From the NCBI GenBank assembly GCA_047967505.1, contig CM106539.1: DNA of 64,000 nt; one strand, written 5' to 3'. A program made the position numbers and the translations under genes. The stretch comes from Dipteris shenzhenensis. Taxonomy: Eukaryota; Polypodiophyta; Polypodiopsida; Gleicheniales. Of the stretch, positions 1-11,187 are shown piece by piece (the first letter of the stretch is position 1; the number at the start of each line of letters is the position of its first letter). The notes below the pieces were generated by a model, which worked only from the letters and a program-made list of their open reading frames with translations, made no database searches and was not told the DNA's origin.

Positions 1-149
1 ACGCAACATAGTGAAGAAGATCCCCTCATATAACCCAATAATAGTGAGGGAGATGGGTCAACAAGGATGTGCATGGTACCTATCAATCACTTGGGACATT
101 ATTATGAAAGTGATGACTTGAATGCAATGATCCCCATCTTCTACAAAGG

Positions 150-431
150 ACGTGAAGTAAAAGCTATATAGATGGTGGAGCAGGTGTTAACATTCTAACT
201 AATCATTGTTGGGAAAATTTGGGTACACCAAAGATGGAGGACACTAACTTAGTTGTAAAGCTAGCAGATGGTACTACTATAAGGCCATTTGGAAAATTGA
301 ATATTATGATTAGAACTTTCACATTCACTTATCGACATTTAGTATTGGTCATGGACTTCAACCCACCATGTTGCTTCATATCAAGTGATCTTAGGATGAC
401 CTTTTGTGAGACTCGCATAGCTAGTGCATGA
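150..431 (+). pseudogene. Ty3/gypsy retropepsin-like fragment (first)
   Basis: Translation from about 168 gives a retropepsin-like core (DGGAGVNIL), where DGG stands in the place of the usual DTG/DSG catalytic triplet. It is followed by a beta-strand-rich segment ending near FISSDLRMTF, and the frame stops at 429-431. This layout is typical of aspartic proteases in plant Ty3/gypsy polyproteins, which cleave Gag-Pol in the virus-like particle. In-frame stops lie both before and after, so it is a dead fragment. More retroelement-like sequence follows in broken frames to about 600. The lineage is not resolved, and the upstream part lies outside the window. Confidence 0.5.
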
Positions 432-659
432 TTGGTGCACTATTAACATTTACTTGAGAAAAGGGGAGGAAAACTTAAGGGTCAACTTGTCCACATGGAA
501 GACACATACAATGAGTGGTGGATTATTCAAACAAGAATTTGATACAATAGAACGAATCCCATTGGTTGACTTATGTTGTCCTACATGTCACAGGAAGTAG
601 GGATGACCAAGATCCTTACTATTTTCTGACCCCTGAATCTAAAGACTCTCAAAAATTGA

Positions 660-1125
660 TGCATCTACTGGCAACAATTGATCTACGAAGCTGAGATCAA
701 AATAATGTTGTCAATGATCAAATCACTATAAATGGTACTAATATTTTTGGTGTAGCAGTTGAAGATGTCATAGAACCTACAAGATTGTGGGTAGGACTTC
801 AATCAAATGAATGAGTAATACCAATACATGCTCTCATTGATACAGGGGCTAGTCATATTCTTATGGCATGGGAAAGTTGAAAACTTCTAGGTCAGGAACC
901 ATTGAATTGCATTCATTCCACAATAAAAATGGTAAATGGTCAAGAATTTCTACTTGTTGGTTATGCTTACATCCATACTCAAATTGGAAATGGTGTTCTT
1001 CCTTGTAAGTATTCCATAACCCCTGAATGTGTCATAAGAGAAGAGATTTTGTTGGGAAGATCTTAGATCCATGCCACAAGTTGCCAAATCAATTGGTTAA
1101 ATAGAACTGCCACATTGCAGCTACC
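660..1125 (+). pseudogene. retropepsin-like fragment (second), DTGAS motif
   Basis: About 660 bases after the first protease-like core, a second frame reads HALIDTGASHIL at 829-864. It continues through MVNGQEFLLVGYAYIHTQ to ILLGRS*IHATSCQINWLN near 1045-1100. DTGAS is the catalytic aspartate motif of retropepsins, and the ILLGRSW-like strand is the usual second conserved block. Stops interrupt it, including one in the place of the Trp after GRS. It could be the true protease of the same element or a second nested element. Confidence 0.55.
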
Positions 1126-1139
1126 TTAGAGTTCTATTT

Positions 1140-2340
1140 TGATACAATTATGCTAGACAAACTTTTAGTTGTTGATCTACCATCCTCTCCCTCCAAAAAC
1201 ATTACTCCAAATCCAAAATTTCAGTAGCCCCTACAACAAAGAGAGAAAAACAAGACTCATCCCCAAGATCCAACCCATTCCCACACTCAATCCCCCCTCC
1301 AAGTGCACATAAACTCCTGTGGGTTCATAATAACCTCTTATCAGCACAAGGCTACTTACTATGATGGTGAGAAATGCATATGGGTTCCAAAGAAACCTCA
1401 TCATCAAGAGCCATCCCTCAAAATAAAGAAGAAACCTCGCCTAAGAAGATCAAAACACAAGAATCACAAAAGACAACCATGTAAGGTGCCTACAACTTCA
1501 AAAAGGGTACATAAGGACCTACTTAGGGCCCAAGGCTTTTATGATAGCAACACTTATATGTGGGTCTCTAAGAAGTCTACTACCACTACTACGCCCATAG
1601 TCCCATGCACTCACAAGATGGAATGGAAGCCTAAATAAGTTTTCCCTCCAACAGTCGCAATCAACAAGGCTAAAGCAGAACCACAAGAACCTACCTTGAA
1701 AAACGAAGTAGATTTACAAGAACCACTTTGGCAAATGCTGACAATAGATCCCCCTCCATGCAAAAGATTCAAGATCATCCATCTTTGTATTAGGTGATGG
1801 ACATAGACATTCCAAGGCCCATAAAAGGAGTAGCTCCACAAGAACCTGCTCCCAAAAATAAAGGAAAGTCCCCCATGCAAAATGACATCAATATGGCCTC
1901 TTCATCAGGTACTTCTTTCAAGTAGATACACAAGAATCTACTTGTCAAACATTTCTTCCACCATACCATCCAAGAGTTATGGTTTAAAGCTTTGGTTAGT
2001 GACATGTGGAGGCATCAAATCATATGCTTGGGAAGCCACATAAGAACCTTCCTTATATTTCTTCAATTGTCACCAAAGCAATGGGCATCAACTTTGACAT
2101 CCAATAAGAAACTCTTGATCAATGATACAACAACTCTACAAATTATTATTGGTATCCATCAAGACAAGAACTTTTGTGGAAGCTACACAAGAACCTTCCA
2201 CAAATGCAAGTAACTCAACACCAAAAAGTGCTTGAATACAAAATCCATTCCTTACCAAAGATTCTACATGCATCCTTGAAACTCTACTCCAACAATGCAA
2301 CAAGTTCCTATTGCTACCCACATACTACAGGCAACAAGGA
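1140..2340 (+). pseudogene. Lys/Pro-rich retroelement-like tail with a repeated motif
   Basis: This stretch is poor in stops in pieces and codes Lys- and Pro-rich peptide. An open piece at 1303-1638 carries two similar motifs 180 bases apart: YYDGEKCIWVPKK near 1357-1395 and FYDSNTYMWVSKK near 1537-1575. The nucleotide phrase caagaacc(t/a), or close variants, recurs at irregular 50-200 base intervals to about 2200, encoding Gln-Glu-Pro where in frame. No reverse transcriptase or integrase motif was seen here. It is most likely a rapidly evolving linker or extra ORF of the same retroelement. I do not recognise a function. Confidence 0.3.
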
Positions 2341-3080
2341 TTGAATGAACTTTTGTGGTCCCAGACTAATACTTCACTACCGTATACTAACCCTCTTCCC
2401 TACTTACTTTACTTTTGAATTTTTTTTCCTTTTCTTCTACATTCCCACTAGTACCTCTAATTGCCCCAACTAAGCCATGTACTAATCAACCCAACAACAA
2501 TACCCTTAGAGGACTCTAGTAGAACCCCATTAAAACTTTTCATCCATTTGTCCTCTTAGGAATTGGTACAATGTATTATCAATGTTCTCCACCCCCTTGG
2601 CTTGGCACATAGTCAACAACATGACCATCAAAAAAGAAAAGAAAAGAAATAAATATCAATGGTCATACATAGCACAATTGCTTTCACAAAATGGCATACC
2701 TTGCAAAAGACATAACTCTGCTACCTTTGTGCCACACTCCAAAAAGAAAAAGCTATGCATCAAGGGTATCCATTGCAATAAAATTTTGCTCCATCTTATA
2801 TTGGCCCAATGGAGAATATTGAGAATACATCAGAAGCCATTCCATTGTCTCTTAACTTTACTTCCTAGCACTTTACCTTGACTGCACTAACTATAACTTC
2901 TTTTAATTTAACCCCTTAGATTTCACTTTTTATTCTCTTTTCTTTGGGGCCACAAAAGTTCTCTTCATCCACTTCCCCACCCAGTCCACACCATATCATG
3001 GCTTCATCAATAAACACTCTTTTATTGACAACAAAACGACACCACTAGTCCTGCATCGATCCAAAGGACTAGATTGACAT
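2341..3080. other. decayed spacer, no gene seen
   Basis: AT-rich, short frames only. It is probably still inside the retroelement remnant that ends at the purine tract at 3081, but no conserved motif supports this. Confidence 0.3.
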
Positions 3081-3095
3081 AAGGAAGGGGAGAAA
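3081..3095 (+). other. candidate polypurine tract, with an LTR start at 3096
   Basis: A purine run (aaggaaggggagaaa) is followed directly by TGTTAACC. A purine tract abutting TGTT is the usual junction between a retrotransposon body and its 3' LTR. The matching LTR end and a second LTR copy were not found, so the LTR call rests on the tract alone. Confidence 0.4.
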
Positions 3096-3829
3096 TGTTA
3101 ACCATTGTAGGTGGGACCCACCTATTTTTAGTAGTTTGGAGCTTCAATGGCACACTTGTACATGCATCGTGCTATTTGATGATGCACAATGTAATTTCAT
3201 TGACACTTGATGTATTTTGATCCTGACATATTTTTTATCAATTGATTTTGGAGGTAGATGTATTATCTAGTGAGCTGCAAAGTTGTTCCTACCACTAGGA
3301 CTAGAATAAGCAAGCTTGAGGCCCAAGTTTGAGCCAAAATGATGTAAAATCTAGTTCTAGAGAGAGTGGAAAAAGAGTGGTCTCATTTTAGTAGAGCCAT
3401 TGTAAAAGCTAACTTTTCAAACGTTAACTTTGAAGAATAGAGGAGTGAGTGTTTGGTCTCCATTGTGTCTCCATTGCTCTGACTTCTTCTCTTTCCCTCT
3501 ACCATCTTGTCCTTTGGCATTGCTATGCATATGTTTCCTCTTCACCATGCTCATGCTTCTCTCTCCCCTCTCCCTCTCTTTTCCTTCTTTCTTCCCTTCT
3601 TGTAGAGTGTCATTGGAAGTATAGGCTGGGAGCCATGGTTCATGATGTCTGTAGAGTGATTTGCATTGTTGGCTTAGCGTCACAAGTGAGGTGGGACATG
3701 AGCTCTCTCTACCGGTCCCAATTGAATTCCCCATGACACATAGAGGTGAGTTGTTGTCAGCTTTTCCCTTTACATTGATGTTGCCATACCCCTGCATGAT
3801 CAAGTGGGTACCTTTGGACTGGTCACCTA
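3096..3829. other. possible LTR remnant and spacer
   Basis: This follows the purine tract. It contains a pyrimidine-rich stretch at 3485-3605 that gives overlapping meaningless frames on both strands. No coding motif was recognised; part is probably LTR sequence. Confidence 0.25.
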
Positions 3830-3945
3830 TATGAAATTTGGCATCTTAGCAATTATAGATAATGCTTGTCCCTACCACTATTGTTCAACCCCCAAATTGG
3901 ACTCTACTATTTCAATGTCTTTATTGATGCATCGAATGTGGTGAT
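3830..3945 (+). pseudogene. Ty3/gypsy RNase H fragment, left half
   Basis: A frame reads VQPPNWTLLF and then, after a one-base slip, NVFIDASNVV up to 3945. This matches the start of a Ty3/gypsy RNase H domain, where the Asp in FIDAS is catalytic. The reading resumes on the far side of the family A Copia element at 9467, so this domain is the target into which that element inserted. Confidence 0.65.
3941..3945 (+). repeat. target-site duplication (left) of family A
   Basis: gtgat lies just before the 5' LTR; gcgat at 9467-9471 follows the 3' LTR. Four of five bases match, and the difference is a C/T transition. Confidence 0.7.
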
Positions 3946-4290
3946 TGTTGAGATATCGAGCTCCATATGCCAGGGTGACCGTTGTGCATTTATGTCATCG
4001 ACTTGTTAGTTGTAGATGTGGTTGGTACACCGCCCATGAATAATAGTTGGATGACAGCTATCCTTATGTACTCTAGTTCGTGTTTCAATTAGTATGCCAC
4101 CTTAGTTAGCTAAGTTTGGTTTGAGACCCACATATAGGGTTCTTCTATTTCTTTGTACTAGAGTTCTTTTGGCTTACACAACTAAGAAGAGAAAAACTAT
4201 TTTTCACCTCCACCTGTGTGTGTATTCCCCCATTGTGTATGTGAGAAAGCCGCAAGTGAGACTCCTTCCTTCTCTCCCACTACCTTCACA
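3946..4290 (+). repeat. 5' LTR of family A
   Basis: 345 bases from TGTTGAGATATCGAG to CTACCTTCACA with TG...CA ends. It matches the 3' LTR along its whole length. Confidence 0.92.
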
Positions 4291-4303
4291 TGGTATGAAA
4301 GCC
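4291..4303 (+). other. primer-binding site, initiator-Met tRNA type, mutated
   Basis: tggtatgaaagcc directly after the LTR. The plant Copia consensus is tggtatcagagcc, complementary to the 3' end of initiator Met tRNA; two bases differ here. Confidence 0.85.
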
Positions 4304-4833
4304 TCGTTCATGGTAAGGAGCTTAAGAAAGCAAACCAATTTCACAGTGTCCTAGTAAGAGGACCAGTGTTGCTTTCCATTTTCGAGTTTGGGAGAAAACC
4401 TCTGTAGGTAGCACAACTAGAAAGTGCAAGAGTGCTTTGTCTCAAATTGAGACGCCCTTCATGGTGTGGCGAGAGGGTAGTATATGCTACAGGAAAGGAC
4501 AAAGCTTTGGGTGACCTTATTTTTCTGATTCAAGGCCATTTCGGGGCCCATTTTGTAAGCAGAAGTTCTCCGTATGCACTCAAAAAAAGGCCTTGTTTTT
4601 GCTGTGCGACCATTGTTCTGCAGGTCTGTGAAAAGTTGCTATAAAAATTGCATCATATGTTGTGCACAGAGATATTGGGAGTTACAGAACCATCCATGTT
4701 TCTTGTTGATGCAAAATCGTCACTAAGAAGTGACTATGTGGTCAAATACCACTTTCATCAGTTTTGTAGATTTACCCTTGTGAGGCTGAAGCTATGTTTT
4801 TTGTAGTGACAGATTATTTTTCAATGTTCTGTA

Positions 4834-5793
4834 ATGGCATCTGAATCTCTTTCATAGATTGTCATTGAAAAGCTTGACAAGAACAACTTTCAAGCATGGA
4901 AGTTCAGAATGATGAATTTCCTTATGGAAAAAGGATATTGGGATTTCATTACAGGAAATGAAGGAGAACCAATTCTTCCTAATGCTCCCAATCAATAGGA
5001 AATGCAAGCATTTAAAGGATGGCATGAGAGAGCCAGAAAAGTTATGTACTGGCTATCTATCAGTATTTCAAATTCTATGATTGTGCATATTTAGGACGTA
5101 AGTACGCCAAAGGAGGCATGGGATACTTTGGCAAAAATATATAGCACAAATACGCAAGCTAGGAAAATGCAGCTCAAGCAAGAGTTGCACAATGTGCTAA
5201 GAGAAAGCATGAGCATCAATGACTACCACATGAAGGTGAAGAAGATTGTAGATGCACTTGCTTCCATTGGGTCGCCAGTGGAAGATGATGATTTAGTTTT
5301 TGTGACCTTGAATGGTCTAGGAACGGATTATGCACCATTCCAGACATCTATTTCCGTCCATGAAAAATTTCCTGATTTTGAGGAGTTGATTACTCTTCTA
5401 ATTTCTGAGGAGCAAAGAAATGGTGGTGCATCTTCTTCAGGAGGAACTTCAAAAGAAACTGTCTTCTACTCAAATGCTGGAAGAGGTAGAGGGAGAGGTA
5501 AAGGAGGCTGTGGTAGAAATTAGAATATGCAGCAAACTCAAGAAAACCAGTCCTATGGAGGAGGACATGGTAACTCTAGAGGCAGGGGGAGCCAAAGAGG
5601 TCGTGGTGGATGGCAAAGAGGCCAAAATGCAAACAACAATGTTGAATGTTACTACTATGGTAAAATGGGTCATATGGCTAAAGGCTGCTATAAAAAGCAA
5701 AATGACATCATGAATGGAAAATTGCAGCAAGGGAATTATGCATCTTCTAGTAGACAGGGTGATGACAAAAATGAGCATCTATTTATGGTGTAG
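4834..5793 (+). pseudogene. family A gag, decayed
   Basis: The reading starts at the ATG at 4834 (MASESLS) and continues as IEKLDKNNFQAWKFRMMNF, a typical Copia Gag beginning. It is open from 5128 through YHMKVKKIVDAL. A Gly/Arg-rich segment near 5482-5620 precedes a zinc knuckle at 5647-5688. The knuckle reads CYYYGKMGHMAKGC, so the second Cys of CX2C is Tyr. Stops occur at several points, including 5521 and 5791. Gag forms the virus-like particle and binds RNA through the knuckle; this copy cannot. Confidence 0.85.
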
Positions 5794-7140
5794 CACATGA
5801 CCAATTCTGTGACAAGTGTAGAAGAAAGCAACGATGTGTGATATGTAGACTTAGGTGCATCAAACCACATGACAAGTCATGCAGAATGGATGTAGGGTGC
5901 AAGGAAAATGGAAAAACTAGGATTTGTGGAGATAATGATGATACTGCACATCCTATTGTGCAAATTGGTAAAATTCCTTGGTCTATGCAGGATGGAAAAA
6001 AGAAATACCTGTTAGATGTATTTCATGTCTCAAATATCACCAAGAACCTGGTTTTTAATGGTCAAATGGTTGAGCAGGGCTTGCTGGTCAGATTTAATCC
6101 TCATGGATGCTTTGTTGAGGATATGAAAAATAAAGGTCGCTTGATAGCAAAAGGAAAGAAAAAGGGCAGGATGTTTACATTGGATGTGGACATGCCTGAA
6201 CTGAGTGCAGCAATGTTTGCACATGGGACCAGTGTAGTTGCAAATATTGATATCTAGCATAAATGCATTGGTCATGTTAATGTATAGCAACTTAAATCAA
6301 TGCAGGCTCAAAATATTATTGTAGGGTTGCCTAAATTCAAGGTTGCAGAAATGCATAAGGTATGTGAAGCCTGTTAATTTGGAAAATAGGCAAAGAATCC
6401 ATTTCCTAGACATGTTCAAGAGAGTAAGAAGCCAATGGAATTAATCCACTCTGATGTGTGGACTACTAAAGCTGCATCTATTGGAGGTTGTCATTATTTT
6501 GTCACTTTTATTGATGACTATAGCAGAAAAGTTTGGGTGTAGTTTATGAAAAAGAAAAGTGAAGTGTTTGGGCATTTCAAAGCTTTTCAAGCTATGGTTA
6601 AAAAAGAAACAGGCCTATAAATAAAATGCCCAAGGTCAGATGGAGGGGGAGAGTATCTCTCAAATGAGTTTACAAGGTTCTTACAGGAGCATGGCATAAA
6701 GCAGCAATATTCATGCAATCATATCCCACAACAAAATGGACTTGCAAAAAGGAAAAACAGGCATATTGGAGAGGTATCTAGGCCTGCCAAATTTTTATTG
6801 GATTGAAGCAGTTGCTATAGTAGTCTACATAATGAATAGGACTTCCACTACAGCAATACATGGCATGACTCTAGAGGAGAGATACTGGTAGGAAACCAGA
6901 TATTTCTCATTTGAAAATTTTTGGTTGCATTGCCTATGTTCATGTGCCAGCTGAGTTGAGGTCCAAGTTGGATCCAAAAGCAAAGAAGTGTATCTTTATT
7001 GGGTATTCTCTACAGCACAAAGGGTATAGATGCTATAACCCTTCTACTCGTAAGTTTACAATGAGCAGAGATGTTGTTTTTGCTGAGATGAGCAGTTGGT
7101 ATACACCAGTAAATGTGATTGATGATGTAGATGCACAAAA
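5794..7140 (+). pseudogene. family A protease and integrase, decayed
   Basis: A protease-like core (YVDLGASNHM) lies at about 5842-5871. The integrase zinc-binding region starts near 6250 (W-to-stop, HKCIGHVN) and ends at CEAC near 6367. The core has HSDVW near 6448 and SDGGGEY near 6637. QQNGLAKRKN near 6731 has Lys where the third catalytic acidic residue (Glu of the DDE triad) belongs. The domain is also broken by frameshifts between about 6740 and 6910. The tail FGCIAYVHVPAELRSKLDP at 6920 is the conserved segment after the core. Confidence 0.82.
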
Positions 7141-7227
7141 TGATAATGCTGCACAGAATTCACAGCAATAATCACAAAATATTAGTGGACGTGGAGTGTC
7201 ATCTAGCAGTGGTTTACATTCTTTGCC

Positions 7228-9155
7228 ATGGACAGGCAGATTAAGATCAGGAGAATCTCCTCAAAGCAATGCAGATGTTGGTATGCAGTATCACAAAAAG
7301 GAAAAGAGAAGGTAGATCAACCCATGTTTCATGTGAATGCAAGTCACTCTTATGTGGATGGTGAATCCAATGGCTCAGAACAGAGCATTGATGATGAATT
7401 GGGTATTCCTTCTATTATTACACCTGGAGTAAGGAAGACCAGGGATGTTTTGAGAGCACCTGGAAGTGAGCCTATTTTGCATAGGTCTACTAGAGCTAGG
7501 TATCCTATGGATAGGCTGAAATATGATGGATTTATAATCATTCACTATGCCTATATAGTCAAAGTGATACAAAAACTAGAACCCACTTCTTTTGAGCAAG
7601 CCATGGGAAAAGAAAAATGGGAGAAAGCCATGGATGAAGAAATGGATGCCTTGGAAGCAAATGCTACATCGGAATTGGTACCTTTGCCTAAAGACAAGAA
7701 TGCAATTGGTTGTAAGTGGGTTTATAAGGTGAAGCACAATGCAGATGGTTCTGTGAACAGATATAAGGCAAGATTAGTTGTCAAGGGGTATGCATAGACA
7801 CAAGGCATTGATTATGAAGAAACATTCAGTCCGGTTGCAAGGATGGCAACCATAAGAGCAGTCATTGCTATGGCTGCATCAAAGGGATGGTCTTTACATC
7901 AGATGGATGTAAAGTATGCCTTTTTACATGGTGATTTGCAAGAAGAGGTCTATATGGAGCAGCCACCAGGTTATGTGCATGTTGTTCAGTTTGTTTGTAG
8001 GTTGAAGAAAGCCTTACATGGCTTGAAGCAAGCACCTAGAGCATGGTTTGATAAGATAGGATAGTATCTTGTCACTATTGGCTTTCAGATTTCCAAGGCA
8101 GATTTCTCACTTTATGTGAGAAAAACAGAGAAAGGTATTATGCTGCTTGTCATTTATGTTGATGATTTGATCATCACAGGTGATAGTGATGAAGATATCC
8201 TTCATGTGAAAAGCTATTGAAGCAAAAGTTTGAGATGAAGGATTTGGGAGAGCTACATTATTTCTTGGGCATTGAGGTGATTAGATCACCAAGTGGGATA
8301 CGACTCTTGTAGAGGCAGTATGGATTGGACATGTTGTCCAAATATGGGATGATAGGTTGTAAGCCTATTTCAATTCCTTTGGAGTAGAATGTGAAGCTGA
8401 GCGCAGATGCAGGTGAGCTTTTGGAAGACCCTACTATGTACAGATGCATAATAGGAAGTTTGATTTATATGACTATTACCAAGCTAGATTTGAGCTATGC
8501 TATTGGATTGGTAAGCCAATTTATACAGGCTCTAAGGAAACCGTAGTTGAATGTGGCTAGATGCATACACAAGTATGTGAAGTCCACATTGCAATATGGA
8601 CTATTTTATGAGATTGGGGTTCAGATACAGTTGCATGGATACACTGATGCTGATTGGGCTAGTAGTATTTCTGATAGACAATCTACCAGTGGATATGTAT
8701 TCTCTTTTGGGAGTGCTACAGTCGCTTGGAGCAACAAGAAATAGCCTATAGTTGCCTTATCGAGCACAGAGGCTGAGTACAGGGGTGCAACAATGGCTGC
8801 ATGTGAGGTAGCTTGGTTGCATAAGCTACTTTATGATATGCATCAGTCTACATATGGGCCAATTGTCATTTATTGTGACAACATGAGTAGTATACACTTG
8901 GCAAATAACCCAGTCTATCATGCTAGAACAAAGCATATTGAGGTGCATTATCACTATGTGTGGGAGAAGGTTTTACAAGGTCTTATTGATCTAGTTTATG
9001 TCAGCACAGAGGATCAAGTAGCTGACATATTCACAAAGGCATTGGGTGCAGAGAAGCTGCGCAAGTTTAGAGATTTTCTTGGCATGCAGGAATTGGGATT
9101 GAGCTCGAGAGGAAGTGTTGAGATATTGAGCTCCACTCGTGATATGTCAGGGTGA
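7228..9155 (+). pseudogene. family A reverse transcriptase and RNase H, decayed
   Basis: The RT begins near 7570 ([20 protein letters not shown]) and passes [36 protein letters not shown] and [13 protein letters not shown]. The active-site motif YVDD is intact near 8157. A frameshift follows near 8205. RNase H includes YTDADWASS (about 8639) and ALSSTEAEY, ending in VADIFTKAL near 9040. Stops at 7795, 8062, 8309, 8383 and 8742 mostly sit where Gln is expected. The last codons run a short way into the 3' LTR. Confidence 0.9.
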
Positions 9156-9466
9156 CCGTTGTGCATTTATGTCACCGACTTGTTAGCTGCAAATGCGGTT
9201 GGTACACTGCCCATGAATAATAGTTGGATCACAATTATCCTTATGTACTCTAGTTTGTGGCTCAGTTAGTATGCCACCTTAGTTACCTAAGTTTGGTTTG
9301 AGACCCACATACAGGGTTCTTCTATTTCTTTATACTAGAGTTCTTTTGGCTTACACAACTAAGAAGAGAAAACTATTTTCCGCCTCCACTTGTGTGTGTA
9401 TTCCCCCATTGTGTATGTGAGAAAGCCTCAAGTGAGACTCCTTCCTTCTCTCCCACTATCTTCACA
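9116..9466 (+). repeat. 3' LTR of family A
   Basis: 351 bases, TGTTGAGATATTGAG to CTATCTTCACA. It differs from the 5' LTR at about 23 positions, mostly transitions, and by an extra 7 bases near 9137. Confidence 0.92.
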
Positions 9467-9790
9467 GCGATAGATAGTATCTTAATGCAAGAATGTTCCC
9501 AAGTTGTATCGCTCAGTGTATTATGCAAGTCACAAATTTTCATAGGCAAAAAGGAAATATTCCACCATTGAAAGGTAGGCCTTGGGGGTTATCTATTTAA
9601 TCACAAAGTTTAGGCACTATTTGTTGGGGAATAACTTCACTTTTTATGTGGACCATTTGGCTCTTCTAGTCAACAAGCCAAAATTGACATGCGAACTAAA
9701 AAGGTGGTTGTTCATTCTATAGGAGTTTGCATTCATGGATATTTTATAAGAAGTTGATAGGAGGGAGCAAAGCAACACCAAGCAATACTC
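9467..9790 (+). pseudogene. Ty3/gypsy RNase H fragment, right half
   Basis: The domain begun at 3830 resumes here: AIDSILMQECSQVVSLSVYY, then GVIYLITKFRHYLLGNNF and FTFYVDHLALLVNKP with a frameshift between about 9545 and 9585. These are late Ty3/gypsy RNase H blocks; FYVDH contains a conserved acidic position. Stops interrupt it. After about 9790 no motif is seen. Confidence 0.75.
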
Positions 9791-11035
9791 TTATTGAAGG
9801 AGCTTTACATGGATCCAAGAAGATGTGATATCAACTATCCGATGTTTCAAAAGAAGGCACCCACAATCTAATGCTCATGTCATAAATGTAAGCCCCCCTC
9901 GACTACATGCTTCCATCCTCACTAACATAGAGAGATTAGTCCTCAAAATCAACAACACATGTCATGCCTGATCCACTAAATCATGCATGATCACTAAGAC
10001 TAAAACAAAGAAATATATTGATGTAGAGCTCAACAAGCAAAAAAGAAGACATTCATTGTCCGCTGGAATATTTTTGTTGATCTTTCTTTAAGATTTGTTC
10101 TATCTTGCATAGTAGAAGAATGTCATAATCTATGGCATGCATAATGTTTCCTCCGATTTTGAAGTACAAGTTGGTGTTCCTCCCTAGTATTGATAAATTC
10201 AATTGTTGAAGTCTTGTAATCGATGAGTGAATCCATGTGGGAAATTGGATGATTGTGTTCTTAGTTAATCTTCAAATTCCAATGTGTTGTTTGTGGAATC
10301 TCTAATTGGTGAAGTGTGAATCCAGTTGGCCAATTTGAAAAAGCATAATTTAACTAAAATGTGCAATTGAATGGTTGTAATGATGAAAGACTAAATTGTA
10401 ATACATTGAAAATGGTTCATGACAACTTGTGTTAAAAGATAATGGAATTTATTTAGTAAATGCAAGTGAATTCAATCTAGTACCAACATTTAGCATTTAG
10501 AATGGTTCATGACACTATGTCAAAAGAAAATGGGATTTTATGTAGTGAATAGAAGTAAACTGAAACCAATACCGATTGTTTTTTTTGATGTTTTTTAATG
10601 CATTTTGTAAAAAACAATGTGCAAGTACTCACAAATTTTTTGGTGATGTGTTTTAGTGATATCCCATAAAAAACAATGTGCAAGTACTCAACTTTTTTTT
10701 GGTGATGTATTTTAGTGATATTTTGGTTTGACTTTTTTATCTTAGGATTACAAAAATAAAAGTTGAAGGCTTTTGCTTGGTTTTGAAGAAAATCTATAAA
10801 AAATGACCCTTTTCAAAAGAATACAAGGCCCAATATTTTAAGGGAGCATTTTATTAGGTAACCACTCTAGTTACCCAATTGAAATGAGAGAACCACTTTA
10901 AAGCATCAAAATGTACAAACAAGAGCCCAAACCACTCAAAATCCCCAAAAAAAGCTTCCAAAGCACTAAAAGGCTTCTAAAAGCTCTCAAAAAATGAAGG
11001 TACCTAAACCACACAGGAGCTCCTAAAGCACTGAA
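9791..11035. other. AT-rich spacer, no gene seen
   Basis: Short frames only. A near-duplicate phrase (tttttaatg/aaaaacaatgtgcaagtactcac) occurs around 10605 and 10665, a local tandem duplication of about 60 bases. Confidence 0.4.
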
Positions 11036-11187
11036 ACTTCAAACCCCAAGGGAAATTCACCATCCAAAGAATAACACTAATTGCACAAACTACACCTTAT
11101 AAAAATTATTGGATTCCAAAAAACTGTTGCTTCTTTGCACAAATTTTTTCCAAGGGCCCAAACACTTACAATAATTTTCCAAAATGT
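11036..11187. repeat. dispersed repeat R1, copy 1
   Basis: About 150 bases, from acttcaaaccccaaggg to ataattttccaaaat, recur at 17610-17765 in the same orientation with scattered differences. Probably part of a decayed mobile element. Confidence 0.7.

Larger units (their letters stand above)
3946..9466 (+). mobile_element. Copia retrotransposon family A, full-length, decayed
   Basis: Bounded by two LTRs (3946-4290 and 9116-9466), a primer-binding site at 4291 and a purine-rich tract before the 3' LTR. The order gag, protease, integrase, reverse transcriptase, RNase H is that of Ty1/Copia. Aligning the LTRs by eye gave about 23 substitutions in about 344 bases plus a 7-base and a 1-base indel, so this is an old insertion. 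Many stops and frameshifts make it inactive. It sits inside a Ty3/gypsy RNase H domain. The Copia lineage was not assigned. Confidence 0.92.

Noticed and set aside
150-1125. Endogenous pararetrovirus (caulimovirid) origin for the DTGAS region
   Set aside because: No movement protein, coat zinc finger or RT was seen nearby; a Ty3/gypsy origin explains the motifs more simply.
3417-3803. Long overlapping frames on both strands
   Set aside because: Caused by a pyrimidine-rich stretch; no domain motif or plausible splice structure.
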